Of a stretch of DNA of 64,000 bases, positions 25,501 through 32,551 are shown one piece after another (positions within the stretch are counted from its first letter, which is position 1; every line of letters begins with the position of its first letter). The stretch is from DATJPD01 sp035506575. GTDB lineage: Bacteria > Pseudomonadota > Alphaproteobacteria > CACIAM-22H2. The notes under the pieces were generated by a model. It saw only the letters and a program-made list of their open reading frames with translations. It searched no databases and was not told the DNA's origin. The stretch lies in the NCBI GenBank assembly GCA_035506575.1, contig DATJPD010000183.1:35633-99632 (forward strand), written 5' to 3'. Made by a program: the position numbers and the translations under genes.

Positions 25501-28343
25501 AGATAGCGGTTGCCGCTCTGCGTGACGCTGGCGGGCGGCAGCGTGGAATACGTGGCATGCCAGATGGCGGTGTTCCCGCTGTCCAGACCATTGAATGTAT
25601 CGTTCCCCGACCCCCCGTCGGCGCCCGGGTCTGCCGGGTTCGAGTATACGAGCCAGCGACCGCTGCCGCTGACGTTCAGCGCGTTGGCGCCGATATTGTT
25701 TGTGAACACGCCACCCGCCGACAGCACGATGGCCTGATTGGCGCCGGCCGTGATCCCCGGAGCCGCCGCCAGCGTCAGGTTTCCGGGGGTCGTGATCGTC
25801 ACGGCGCCAGTGGAGTTAATCCCGTTCACGAACAGGCCGTTAGGATCTCCATTGACAGAGAGGTTCGCGCTGTCCGCCAGCGTCACGGTGCCCAAGGCCA
25901 CGCTCGCGTCGCCGGTGACCGTTCCGAAGACATTCGATCCGTTGCTCAGCGAATAGTTGGCGCCGTTCTGCAGCACCAGGTTGCCGCTCGCCGTGATGTT
26001 GACCGGCTGCGTCTGCGACACGGTTCCCGTGCTGTCGTTCAGAATTAGATATTTTCCAGCTGCACTGATGGTGATGCCGGAAAGGCTGCCGACGTTGCCG
26101 ATCGACAGATCGCCCGAGCTTTTGAATTGAACCGTGCCCCCAGCGGAAAAAGCGACCGTGCCGACCGAGTTGACGGCGCCCTGCAGAGAGATCGTCGAAC
26201 CCGCCGAGGCTGCCAAGCTGGACGCGCTGATCGCGCCGGTCCCTTGCGATATCTGGCCGCCCGTGCTGGTCAGGATCACCGTGCCACCGGTGCCGTTGCT
26301 GCCGCCCAAGCTCGTGATTCCGCCGGAGCCAAGGGAGATGGCGCCGCCCGCCGTCAAGGTGACGGCGCCGCCGTTTTTATTGTTGCCGGTCCCGCTTGCG
26401 GTGATCGTGCCGGCGGTGAGGGTGCCGATCGAATCGGTCACCGTGACATTGCCGCCGGCCGAGCCGTTCGCCGTCGTATTGAGCGAGCCGATGGTGATGT
26501 TGCCGATATTGGTCGCGCCGCCGCCGCCGAAGCCGCCCGAGGTGCACAGGGCGCTGTTGCCGTTGCAAGCCTCGATGTTGATGGCGGCGCCGCTTGTCGA
26601 AATACTCGTCCCGCCTGCCATGGTGAACGCCGCCTTGCCGGCATCGCGGTTCGCTGCCGTTGCGCCGCCGTCGTTGATCGTTGCCGTGAACGCTCCATTA
26701 TTGGTCGAGATGTTGGCGTTGACTGCGATGCTGTCACCCGCATTCAAGGTCAGCGCCCGGTTGTTGTTCGTCATCGTGATCGCGTTGGTGACCGTGATGT
26801 TGTTGTTCGCCTGCAGGAGAACGTCGGCGTTGATGTTGGTGAATGCGGCGCTGTCGACGGTGATGTCGGCCGCATTCCCGCCTGTCGCCCAGTTGGTGGG
26901 GTTGGTGAGCGCGCCACCGCCCGAGACGATGGTGATGTTGTGCGGATCGAGCAGCCACGTTCCGGCCGCGCCGAACGGTGCGCTCAGGTCGACCGATGCC
27001 TGCGCGCCGACGCCGAGCTGCCCGCCCGACGTCTCGATGAACCCGCCGTTGCCCGCCAGGCTCCCGCCACGCGCGGTGATACTGCCGTTGAAGACCGTCG
27101 CCTGATCCGACCACACGGCGACATTGCCGCCGTCGCCGTAGGTGATGGCGTCTGCCGTGATCGTGGCGGCCGGATCGACATAAGCCGTCTGGGCGTTCGG
27201 CTCCGGCCCGGCGCCATGGAAATTGCCGCCGATCAGCGTCGTGCCTCCGCCCGCATTGCCGGAGACGTTGATGCTGGCGCCGGCATTGAGGGCCACGTTC
27301 TGGCCGAGGACCTTGACCGTGCCACCGGTCTGGCCGGCACCGGTTCCCGAGGCGTCCAAGGTGCCGCTGACCGCGACCTGACCGCCGTCGCCGCTCGAGA
27401 GGATGATCTCGCCGCCGGCGACCGTGGCCGCGCGCGCCTCGATGACGCCCGACATGTCGATCACGTTGTTGACGACGTTCTTGGCGACGTTCGCGGTCAG
27501 GTACACGCTGCCGCCGTCGGCCAGGATACGGCCGGAGTTGACCACGGCCGCACCGAGCGGCTGGCCGTCCGGGCCCATCGCCTGCTGCAGCACCTTGTCC
27601 GAGACCGCGAGTTGCACCAGTCCATCGCCGGCGAGGTCGAGCGTGTAGGTATTGCCCGAGGCGAGCTGCACCTTCCCGAGCCGCGCCTCGACGATGCCGT
27701 TGTTGGCGACACCCGGGGCGACGAGGGCGACCAAGCCGGCGTCGGCGACGGTGATGGTGCCGTCATTGACGACCGAGGCGTTGGGCTTGCCCGGTGTATC
27801 AAAGCTGAGCTTGCCGCCCGACATGAAGCCGTTGACGCTCGACATCGACATCGTCGCGGTCGTCGCCACGAGACCGGCGACATCGACGTGCGACCCGGGT
27901 GCGAACCAGATCCCGTTGGGATTGGCAACCACGACCTGGCCGTTGGAGCCGAGAGACCCGTAAATCGACGAGGCGCTGGCGCCGACCACCTGATTGACCG
28001 AGACCGAGCTCGCGCCCGGCTGATTGATCGTCACCGAGTTTCCGGTGGCGATCGAGAAGCTGTTCCAGTTCGTGACCGCGCGGTTGGTCGACTGATTGAT
28101 CGTGAGCTGGCTCGAGCTCGTCTGCGTGATCGTGGCGCTGCCGCCGACGACCACACCACCCTGCGGCAACGACTGCGCGGAGGCCGCCCCGGCGGTCAGA
28201 ATGAGACATCCCGTAAGAGCGGTGGTGGCCAGAAGATGACCGGTCGAGCGCGGCAGCGGCCCGCGTGGCGCGCGACGGCAGCTTGCATCGCACCGGATCG
28301 GCAAAGCTCGCTTGTTTCGGGGACTGGCCGCCCGTCGGGGCAT
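22506..28343 (-). CDS. Filamentous-haemagglutinin-type TpsA adhesin with nine YDG/MBG repeats and C-terminal cysteine pair
   Basis: A 1945-residue exoprotein. A long basic signal region ends near GAASAQ (about residue 57). The TPS secretion domain follows with its hallmark VVANPNGIWF and many NxxGxI beta-helix turns (to about residue 420). Next come a Gly/Thr/Asn-rich beta-helix and nine tandem 87-residue YDG/MBG-type repeats (about residues 1051-1829). The 116-residue tail contains a PAAG at residues 1871-1874 and two cysteines (1928 and 1939), 12 residues apart, close to the end. TpsA proteins of the HMW1/CdrA kind use such a cysteine loop to stay lodged in their TpsB. The start at 28343 gives a complete signal region. 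Expression is probably low-oxygen controlled (box at 28419). Confidence 0.92.
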   Translation of the reverse strand: MPRRAASPRNKRALPIRCDASCRRAPRGPLPRSTGHLLATTALTGCLILTAGAASAQSLPQGGVVVGGSATITQTSSSQLTINQSTNRAVTNWNSFSIATGNSVTINQPGASSVSVNQVVGASASSIYGSLGSNGQVVVANPNGIWFAPGSHVDVAGLVATTATMSMSSVNGFMSGGKLSFDTPGKPNASVVNDGTITVADAGLVALVAPGVANNGIVEARLGKVQLASGNTYTLDLAGDGLVQLAVSDKVLQQAMGPDGQPLGAAVVNSGRILADGGSVYLTANVAKNVVNNVIDMSGVIEARAATVAGGEIILSSGDGGQVAVSGTLDASGTGAGQTGGTVKVLGQNVALNAGASINVSGNAGGGTTLIGGNFHGAGPEPNAQTAYVDPAATITADAITYGDGGNVAVWSDQATVFNGSITARGGSLAGNGGFIETSGGQLGVGAQASVDLSAPFGAAGTWLLDPHNITIVSGGGALTNPTNWATGGNAADITVDSAAFTNINADVLLQANNNITVTNAITMTNNNRALTLNAGDSIAVNANISTNNGAFTATINDGGATAANRDAGKAAFTMAGGTSISTSGAAINIEACNGNSALCTSGGFGGGGATNIGNITIGSLNTTANGSAGGNVTVTDSIGTLTAGTITASGTGNNKNGGAVTLTAGGAISLGSGGITSLGGSNGTGGTVILTSTGGQISQGTGAISASSLAASAGSTISLQGAVNSVGTVAFSAGGTVQFKSSGDLSIGNVGSLSGITISAAGKYLILNDSTGTVSQTQPVNITASGNLVLQNGANYSLSNGSNVFGTVTGDASVALGTVTLADSANLSVNGDPNGLFVNGINSTGAVTITTPGNLTLAAAPGITAGANQAIVLSAGGVFTNNIGANALNVSGSGRWLVYSNPADPGADGGSGNDTFNGLDSGNTAIWHATYSTLPPASVTQSGNRYLFAYQPTISLTSTDASKIYGQDATAAVGAAYTVTSGLRPGVSGAYLADTTGTAVGSASLSSSGTASTAGVSGSPYTINLNSAAGADGYAIGTLASSGKLYVSPATLTVTANDLTKTYGDTTTFAGSEFSSVGLKNGETIGSVSLASAGAIATAGCGSSPYDITGSNAAGGTFNPVNYAITYANGALTVNAAPLSITANNASKTYGQTVTLSGNEFSASGLKNGETVGSASLSSAGAAGTAGCSGSPYAILVSGAAGGTFNSANYTITYHNGALTVAPAPLTITANNASKTYGQTTTFTGSEFAPSGLQNGETVGSVTLNTAGAAATAGVAGSPYAITASNATGGTFNPGNYSITYANGVLTIAPAPLTVTANNASKTYGQTTTFTGSEFSANGLKNGETVGSVALNSAGAPATAGIAGSPYAVTASNATGGTFNPGNYSITYANGVLTIAPAPLTVTANNASKTYGQTTTFTGSEFSANGLKNGETVGSVTLNSAGAPSTAGVAGSPYAVTPSGAAGGTFNPGNYSITYANGVLTIAPAPLTVTANNASKTYGQTTTFTGSEFTANGLKNGETVGSVNLSSAGTPASAGVAGSPYAVTASNATGGTFNPGNYSITYANGVLTIAPAPLTVTANNAAKTYGQTTTFTGSEFTANGIKNGETVGSATLNTAGAAATAGVAGSPYAITVSNAASGTFNPGNYSITYVNGTLTIAPAPLTVIANNATTTYGRGPSGTEFTASGLQNGETIGTVTMTGAGPTSSVAGSPYTVAPSNASGGTFNAGNYTITYVNGILTIAPAPLIVTANNATKTAGQTTNFTGSEFTASGLKNGETVGSVTLSSAGAPAAATAVGSPYDIIASNATGGTFNPTNYIITYANGVLTVTAAPMAASPNGVRAQVQAQQSGGNGAVPIPAATGILGVGAGALPAAGGPEHGEGGVIVISPSSIERADAMANLFANAYLDGSVPLPEPPVALKANEQGQRCARSPLMPYEECVPVLSR
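22857..25193 (-). repeat. Nine tandem 261-bp repeats inside the adhesin gene
   Basis: Units of 87 codons begin at (A/T)PL-TVTANN and contain KTYGQTTTFTGSEF, GLKNGETVGS, AGSPYAVT and GTFNPGNYSITYANG. Eight units are full length and the eighth in protein order is four codons short. Units 3-7 are nearly identical in DNA. The two most N-terminal units each carry one Cys (AGCGSSPY, AGCSGSPY). A diverged relative lies just N-terminal of unit 1. Confidence 0.9.
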
Positions 28344-28418
28344 GAACCGGGACTTCTCTGCGCTATGTCGGCGGGGAACGCCGAAAAGTAATTAGAGCGC
28401 AGAGCGACGCGACCGGCG

Positions 28419-28432
28419 TTGATGTGCGTCAA
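28419..28432 (-). promoter_or_regulatory. FNR/FixK-type box for the tpsA-tpsB-protease operon
   Basis: TTGATGTGCGTCAA. On the minus strand, class II spacing places the -10 at 28391-28396, which reads TCTAAT (five of six matches to TATAAT), with a start near 28384, 41 bp before the adhesin start codon. Confidence 0.7.
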
Positions 28433-28515
28433 ACTTGTGTCGCGGCGGACTAAGGAGAAGTACGTATATGGAAAAGCGATTAACTCGCGCCGGTAATGGG
28501 GATGGTCGCGGCGAG

Positions 28516-28529
28516 GACTAAATTTAGTC
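28516..28529. promoter_or_regulatory. Perfect palindrome GACTAAATTTAGTC
   Basis: A 14-bp perfect inverted repeat in the AT-rich tpsA/receiver intergenic region. The GACTA half-site recalls Rrf2-family (IscR-like) operators from memory, though the centre is one base longer than the type 1 IscR core. It is probably a protein-binding site; the binder is unknown. Confidence 0.35.
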
Positions 28530-28629
28530 GGGACGGGAGAAAGGTCCGCGGCGTCGCGCGGTTAGCACAGCTCACGTTTCTTACTTTTTGTCTATTTCCA
28601 TGCCCGTTGGCCAAAGGATTCGGCCGCGC

Positions 28630-28643
28630 CTGATCTGGATCAA
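28630..28643 (+). promoter_or_regulatory. FNR/FixK-type box before the receiver gene
   Basis: CTGATCTGGATCAA is one mismatch from TTGAT-N4-ATCAA. Class II spacing gives a -10-like TATCGT (28667-28672) and a start at 28678, exactly the A of the ATG, suggesting a leaderless message. Confidence 0.5.
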
Positions 28644-28677
28644 GGAGTGGACGGAGGTCACGGCCCTATCGTGCGCC

Positions 28678-29100
28678 ATGACAAGCCGCGCCAACCAGCC
28701 GCACAAGGCTCAGCCGCACACGGCGCCAACGATCTTCGTGATCGATGACGATGAGGTCGTCCGCGAATCGCTGCGGGTTTTTTTGGAGGCGAGCCACTAC
28801 GACGTCGAGGATTTTTGCTCGGGAGAGGCGCTTCTGGCGCGCGTGGACGGCCGGAGTGCGGATTGCCTCCTGCTCGACATCTGCATGCCGCGCATGAGCG
28901 GCATCGAAGCGCTGCAGGTGCTTCGTCGCAAGGGTTACAGCGCCCCCGTCATCCTCATGACGGGCGCTGCCAGCCGTTCGACTCATGCGCAGGCGCGGGG
29001 GATGGGTGTTCGGCTGCTCGAAAAGCCGATACAGCCGGCCGTCTTGGTGACTGCAATCGAGCAGGCGCTCGGGCGCGGGGAGGGCGGCCCCCGCCCGTAA
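28678..29100 (+). CDS. Single-domain response regulator (receiver only)
   Basis: A 140-residue protein that is almost entirely a CheY-like receiver. Acidic pocket VIDDDEVVRE, phospho-acceptor Asp in CLLLDICMPRMSG, conserved Thr in ILMTGAAS, and Lys in LLEKPIQP are all present. The MPRMSG and EKP segments resemble FixJ-type receivers, but no DNA-binding output domain follows. It may relay or titrate phosphate in a two-component system. The start at 28678 is the first Met after the upstream FNR-type box; the nearest GGAGG is about 20 nt away, too far for a normal ribosome site. The NRAMP-type gene follows 55 bp downstream. Confidence 0.85.
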   Translation: MTSRANQPHKAQPHTAPTIFVIDDDEVVRESLRVFLEASHYDVEDFCSGEALLARVDGRSADCLLLDICMPRMSGIEALQVLRRKGYSAPVILMTGAASRSTHAQARGMGVRLLEKPIQPAVLVTAIEQALGRGEGGPRP

Positions 29101-29155
29101 TGCGAGCCGTGCCCCAGTCCGGTATAAACGGACTGTGGATTCGAGAAGGGGCAGC

Positions 29156-30511
29156 GTGGCGCGCCGTAATTCGGAGTCTTCGGAGGGGATAAGGCCAAGA
29201 CCAAACGTTGCGCCGCTGCCGCTGGCGGCGCGCATCGCTTTGCATTGGGCGCCGCGGCGGCCGCGCAGGCGCGGTATTCTGGCCTTCCTGGGCCCGGGGC
29301 TGATCACCGGCGCGTCGGACGACGATCCGAGCGGCATTGCGACCTACTCCCAGGCGGGCGCCCAGTTCGGTTACGGCATGGTCTGGGTCATGCTGTTCAG
29401 CTATCCGCTGATGGCCGCGATCCAGGAGATCAGCGCCCGCATCGGCCGCGTCACGGGTCACGGCATTGCCGGCAACATCCGCGCCCATTACTCGCCGACG
29501 TTGCTGCGGACCATGGTCCTTCTTCTGCTTACGGCGAACATCCTCAATCTCGGCGCGGATCTCGGGGCCATGGGCGAAGCCCTCAAGCTCATCATCGGCG
29601 GACCGGCTCGGCTCTACGTCGTGGTCTTCGCGGTCGGTTGCGCCTGGCTCGAGATCGCGTCCCGCTATGAAGACTACGTCGCGATCCTCAAATGGACGAC
29701 GTTGTCGCTCTTTGCCTATGCCGCAACTGTCATGGTCGTCGACGTGCCGTGGGCCGAGGTCGCCTACCGCATCGTCGTGCCCAGCTTCTCATGGGATAAG
29801 GATTACATCGTCGCCATCGTGGCCGTGCTCGGCACGACGATCAGCCCATATCTGTTCTTCTGGCAATCCTCGCAGGAGGTCGAGGATCAGCGCGAGAAAG
29901 CCGGCGCCGAGCCGTTGCTGCTGGCACCGGAGCAGGCGCCGCGGGAGATGCATCGTATCCGTCTCGACACCTATGCCGGAATGGGCTTCTCCAATCTGAT
30001 CGCGCTCTTCATCATCATCACCACCGCGGCCACACTGCACGTCCACGGCGTCACCAATATCGAGACGTCGGCCCAGGCCGCCGAGGCGCTGCGGCCGATC
30101 GCAGGAGAGTTCACCTTTGCCGTGTTCGCGCTCGGCATCATCGGTACCGGGATGCTGGCCATACCCGTGCTCGCGGGATCAGCGGCCTATGCGGTTGGTG
30201 AGGCGCTCGGCTGGCCGATCGGCCTCGCACGCCGGCCGCTCGAGGCCAGGGCTTTTTATGGGACCATTGCCGTCGCGACCTTGATCGGCATCGGCATCAA
30301 CTTCGTCGACATCGATCCGATCACGGCGCTGTTCTGGTGCGCGGTCCTGAACGGCGTCATCGCGGTGCCGCTGATGGTCGTCATGATGGTCATGACCATG
30401 AACCGCAAGGTCATGGGCCAGTTCACCTTGCCGCAGCCGCTCTGGTGCATGGGGTGGCTGGCGACGTTCGCCATGGCCGCAAGTGTCGGGATCATGTTCG
30501 CGACGTGGTGA
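29156..30511 (+). CDS. NRAMP-related divalent metal transporter
   Basis: A roughly 451-residue membrane protein with about eleven helices. A GTG at 29156 is favoured as start (AGAAGGGG about 4 nt upstream); a GTG at 29135 is possible. Helix 1 carries GASDDDPSGIATYSQ, the counterpart of the NRAMP DPGN metal motif. Helix 6 has TTISPYLFFWQSSQEVE where classical Mn/Fe transporters have an MPH motif. It thus belongs to the NRAMP-related branch (DPSG type), some members of which move Mg2+ or other cations, and Mn2+/Fe2+ cannot be assumed. It ends convergently, overlapping the ABC membrane-domain gene by 20 bp. Confidence 0.85.
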   Translation: MARRNSESSEGIRPRPNVAPLPLAARIALHWAPRRPRRRGILAFLGPGLITGASDDDPSGIATYSQAGAQFGYGMVWVMLFSYPLMAAIQEISARIGRVTGHGIAGNIRAHYSPTLLRTMVLLLLTANILNLGADLGAMGEALKLIIGGPARLYVVVFAVGCAWLEIASRYEDYVAILKWTTLSLFAYAATVMVVDVPWAEVAYRIVVPSFSWDKDYIVAIVAVLGTTISPYLFFWQSSQEVEDQREKAGAEPLLLAPEQAPREMHRIRLDTYAGMGFSNLIALFIIITTAATLHVHGVTNIETSAQAAEALRPIAGEFTFAVFALGIIGTGMLAIPVLAGSAAYAVGEALGWPIGLARRPLEARAFYGTIAVATLIGIGINFVDIDPITALFWCAVLNGVIAVPLMVVMMVMTMNRKVMGQFTLPQPLWCMGWLATFAMAASVGIMFATW

Positions 30512-31484
30512 GAACGCGAGAGGCGGCCCCGGCCGAAGGCTCCCGGATCTTCAGGAGCCAGTCGCTCGCCTGGACGATCAGCCGGTATTTGACCCGCGAC
30601 ACGGCCATCTCGCGGAACCAGTTCACGAGATCGCCCCACGGATCGTTCACCTTTGCAAGGCCGGAGAGGAATGCCACGACGGTGCCGGCCTCGATCCGCC
30701 CGGTGGCCGCGTACCAGCCGCCGATGCCAAGGGTCGCCGTGATTCCGAGATGGTACATCGCGTTCATCAGGAAATTCATGCTGAACTTCAGCTTGTAAAT
30801 TCCCATGTTGAGCGAGAAGACACGGTCGATTCGACCGTCCTGCAGGACGGCCAACCCGCGCGCCTCATCGATCGCGGCGATTCCCCCGCTGACCTCGCGG
30901 AGGGTCTGAATACGAGCTGCCGCGCGCCGGTTGATGGCACGCTGGAGCAGCGGCACGAATACGAGTTGCGGCGAGAAGACCAAGAGACAGAGCAGGGCGA
31001 TTTGGGGCTGGAGATACGCCATATAGCCGAACACGGTCACCAGGACCCCGCCTTGCAGGAGCGGTTCGGAGATGCTCAGGCCGACGAAGCCGCCGACCGG
31101 TTCGGTCTCGGAGAGGACCACGGAGATCTCCACGCCTTCGGCCTCAGCCGTGTGCAGGGCGCGCGCATCGTGGTCGACCTGATGCGAGACCACGCGCCGG
31201 AGGTCGCGTACCGCATCTTCGCTGACCCACGCCCGGTAGATGTTCATGACCAGCTTGAGGCCGCCCTCGGTGAGGGCGACACCGATATAGGCCAGAGCAA
31301 GCCAGAAGATGGCGGGCACGGCACCCTTGGCGATCGCGTCGTTGATCAGCCGGCGCTGGATTTCGAGCGGCGCGGCGCTGATCAGGAACACGAGAATCGC
31401 CAGAGCGCAAAGAGCTATCTGGTGCGTGCCGCTCCGGCGCCAGATGTAGCCGAGCAGGGTCCGGGGAAGGAGCGGGGGGTGCAT
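30492..31484 (-). CDS. ABC-exporter transmembrane domain protein without ATPase domain
   Basis: A 330-residue protein starting at 31484 (MHPPLLPRTLLGYIWRRSG). It contains a type I ABC exporter membrane domain: six hydrophobic segments (for example IALCALAILVFLISAAPLEIQ, ALLCLLVFSPQLVFVPLL, ITATLGIGGWYAATG) and the coupling-helix region near NWFREMAVSRVKYRLI, where an ATPase domain would normally begin about 30 residues later. Instead the protein stops (VLTTSRT) and the NRAMP gene begins on the other strand, so the ATPase half is missing. It is either a decayed exporter or a stand-alone membrane-domain family. A strong terminator separates it from the gene upstream, so it needs its own promoter. 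Confidence 0.7.
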   Translation of the reverse strand: MHPPLLPRTLLGYIWRRSGTHQIALCALAILVFLISAAPLEIQRRLINDAIAKGAVPAIFWLALAYIGVALTEGGLKLVMNIYRAWVSEDAVRDLRRVVSHQVDHDARALHTAEAEGVEISVVLSETEPVGGFVGLSISEPLLQGGVLVTVFGYMAYLQPQIALLCLLVFSPQLVFVPLLQRAINRRAAARIQTLREVSGGIAAIDEARGLAVLQDGRIDRVFSLNMGIYKLKFSMNFLMNAMYHLGITATLGIGGWYAATGRIEAGTVVAFLSGLAKVNDPWGDLVNWFREMAVSRVKYRLIVQASDWLLKIREPSAGAASRVLTTSRT

Positions 31485-31523
31485 GCGATACGTCAGCGCG
31501 GCGTGCGGAAAAGCCGCAATAAA

Positions 31524-31561
31524 AGAGCCGCGCCCGTCTTTCTGAGATGCGGCGCGGCTCT
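31524..31561 (-). terminator. Intrinsic terminator of the small secreted protein gene at 31585
   Basis: An 11-bp perfect stem (AGAGCCGCGCC with its complement at 31551-31561) and a 16-nt loop. On the minus strand the stem is followed by TTTTATTGC, giving a U-tract. It stands 23 bp past the stop codon. Confidence 0.8.
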
Positions 31562-31584
31562 CTTCGTCGAACGCGCGGGGCGTG

Positions 31585-31860
31585 TTAGTTTCGATTTTTG
31601 CCGCCCTTCGGCAGTTCACCGTTGTCCCGCATGGCTGGCCCGGTCGAGTTCGCTTTCTCCGGGATCTTATAGCCGGCTCCCGGGGTGTTGGCGCCTTGGC
31701 CTGGCACGGGCACGGTCCCCGAGGTGAGCGGTGTGCCGGTCGATTGGGCCTCCGGGGCTTTGTAGCCGGAGCCCGGCACGCTGGGATTCTGAATCGCCGA
31801 CTGAGCATAAGCGGCGCCCGCGATCAGAACGGCCGCAGCGGTAATAGCGAGGATGCGCAT
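31585..31860 (-). CDS. Small secreted Pro/Gly-rich protein ending in LPKGGKN
   Basis: A 91-residue protein with a clear Sec signal (MRILAITAAAVLIAGAAYAQ), then a low-complexity chain with GSGYKAPE, TSGTVPVPGQG and GAGYKIPE repeats and a C-terminus NGELPKGGKNRN. The first part is nearly the same as the protein at 32047-32340. The last part is shared with the otherwise different protein at 44487-44762 (NGDLPKGGKN). An AGAGG ribosome site precedes 31860, an FNR-type box lies 77 bp upstream and a terminator follows. Periplasmic or surface location is expected. No function is known. Confidence 0.75.
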   Translation of the reverse strand: MRILAITAAAVLIAGAAYAQSAIQNPSVPGSGYKAPEAQSTGTPLTSGTVPVPGQGANTPGAGYKIPEKANSTGPAMRDNGELPKGGKNRN

Positions 31861-31936
31861 CGATGGACCTCTTCGGTTGCGCTGCGGCCCCACGCCGCAG
31901 AGAACAGTATTCAGTCACATCGGCAGGGCAGGGGCT

Positions 31937-31950
31937 TTGATTTGGATCAA
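31937..31950 (-). promoter_or_regulatory. FNR/FixK-type box before the small secreted protein gene
   Basis: TTGATTTGGATCAA is a perfect TTGAT-N4-ATCAA palindrome, 77 bp upstream of the start at 31860. -10-like hexamers on the minus strand lie at 31904-31909 (TACTGT) and 31908-31913 (TGAATA), near the class II position. Confidence 0.65.
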
Positions 31951-32000
31951 AGGCAAAGCGGGGGCGCGCTCACGGCGGCGCCTCGGCGTCTCTACCGTCG

Positions 32001-32040
32001 TCCATCATGGGGCGGCCCATCTCAGCCGCCCAATGATGGA
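32001..32040 (-). terminator. 16-bp hairpin after the second small secreted protein gene
   Basis: Arms 32001-32016 and 32025-32040 pair with one mismatch around an 8-nt loop, directly behind the stop codon at 32047. There is no U-tract, so it may stop transcription with Rho or protect the 3' end of the message. Confidence 0.5.
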
Positions 32041-32046
32041 AGATTA

Positions 32047-32340
32047 TTACGGCTTCTTTTCAGGCGCCTGATAGCCCGAGCCCGGCTGCCCCGGCGTTGC
32101 GAGCCCCGATGTCGTCGGTGCGCCCGTCTGCTGGCTTTGAGGGATTGTATAACCGGCGCCCGGTGCGCTGTCGCCGCGCCCGGGGACCGGTACGGTCCCT
32201 GACGTCATCGGTGCTCCGGTCGCCTGCGACTCCGGAGCCTTGTAACCCGATCCCGGCTGGCCGGGTGTCGACACGGCGGATTGGGCGAACGCCGGTCCGG
32301 CGATGAGCAACGCCGCTGCCGCGATGGCAAGGATGCGCAT
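32047..32340 (-). CDS. Small secreted Pro/Gly-rich protein, paralogue of 31585-31860
   Basis: A 97-residue protein with signal MRILAIAAAALLIAGPAFAQ and three GSGY(K/Q)APE or GAGYTIPQ units separated by TTSG/TSGTVPVPG linkers. It ends in APEKKP instead of LPKGGKN. The ribosome site is strong (GGAGGAACAGAAG before the ATG). It is clearly a duplicate of the neighbouring gene. No FNR-type box is visible in the 150 bp upstream, so it may be controlled differently. It is probably periplasmic or surface exposed; the repeat pattern suggests an extended, disordered chain. Function unknown. Confidence 0.7.
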   Translation of the reverse strand: MRILAIAAAALLIAGPAFAQSAVSTPGQPGSGYKAPESQATGAPMTSGTVPVPGRGDSAPGAGYTIPQSQQTGAPTTSGLATPGQPGSGYQAPEKKP

Positions 32341-32551
32341 CTTCTGTTCCTCCATGAGGTTGCTGCGGCTGATGCCGCAGACGCGCGTATTTGGGCACGG
32401 TCTGAAGTCCTCCAATATCGAGAACGCGCAAAACCGTCGGCAGGCTCGCCACGACATGAAAGTTGCGCGCTTCTGATAGTGCCGGCCGAAGAAATTGCGC
32501 GTGCTGACCGGTCCCGGCCTCTGTGAACCGGGTGACCTCGACGGGCGGCGC

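Larger units (their letters stand above)
28344..28677. other. Gene-free regulatory interval between tpsA and the receiver gene
   Basis: 334 bp with no convincing gene and a clearly lower GC content than the flanks. It holds an FNR-type box at 28419-28432 facing tpsA, a GTACGTA element at 28460-28466, a 14-bp perfect palindrome at 28516-28529 and a one-mismatch FNR-type box at 28630-28643 facing the receiver gene. A 17-codon frame at 28468-28521 is discussed among the rejected items. Confidence 0.7.

Noticed and set aside
26127..28391. Long open frame (about 750 codons) on the plus strand opposite the adhesin gene
   Set aside because: It is a codon-bias shadow of the repetitive high-GC adhesin gene. 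The translation is Arg/Ala/Asp-rich with no domain, and the minus-strand frame has a clear TPS architecture.
28468..28521. 17-codon ORF (MEKRLTRAGNGDGRGED) with AGGAG upstream
   Set aside because: Too short, polar and without conservation evidence; it overlaps the GACTA palindrome region. A leader peptide cannot be supported.
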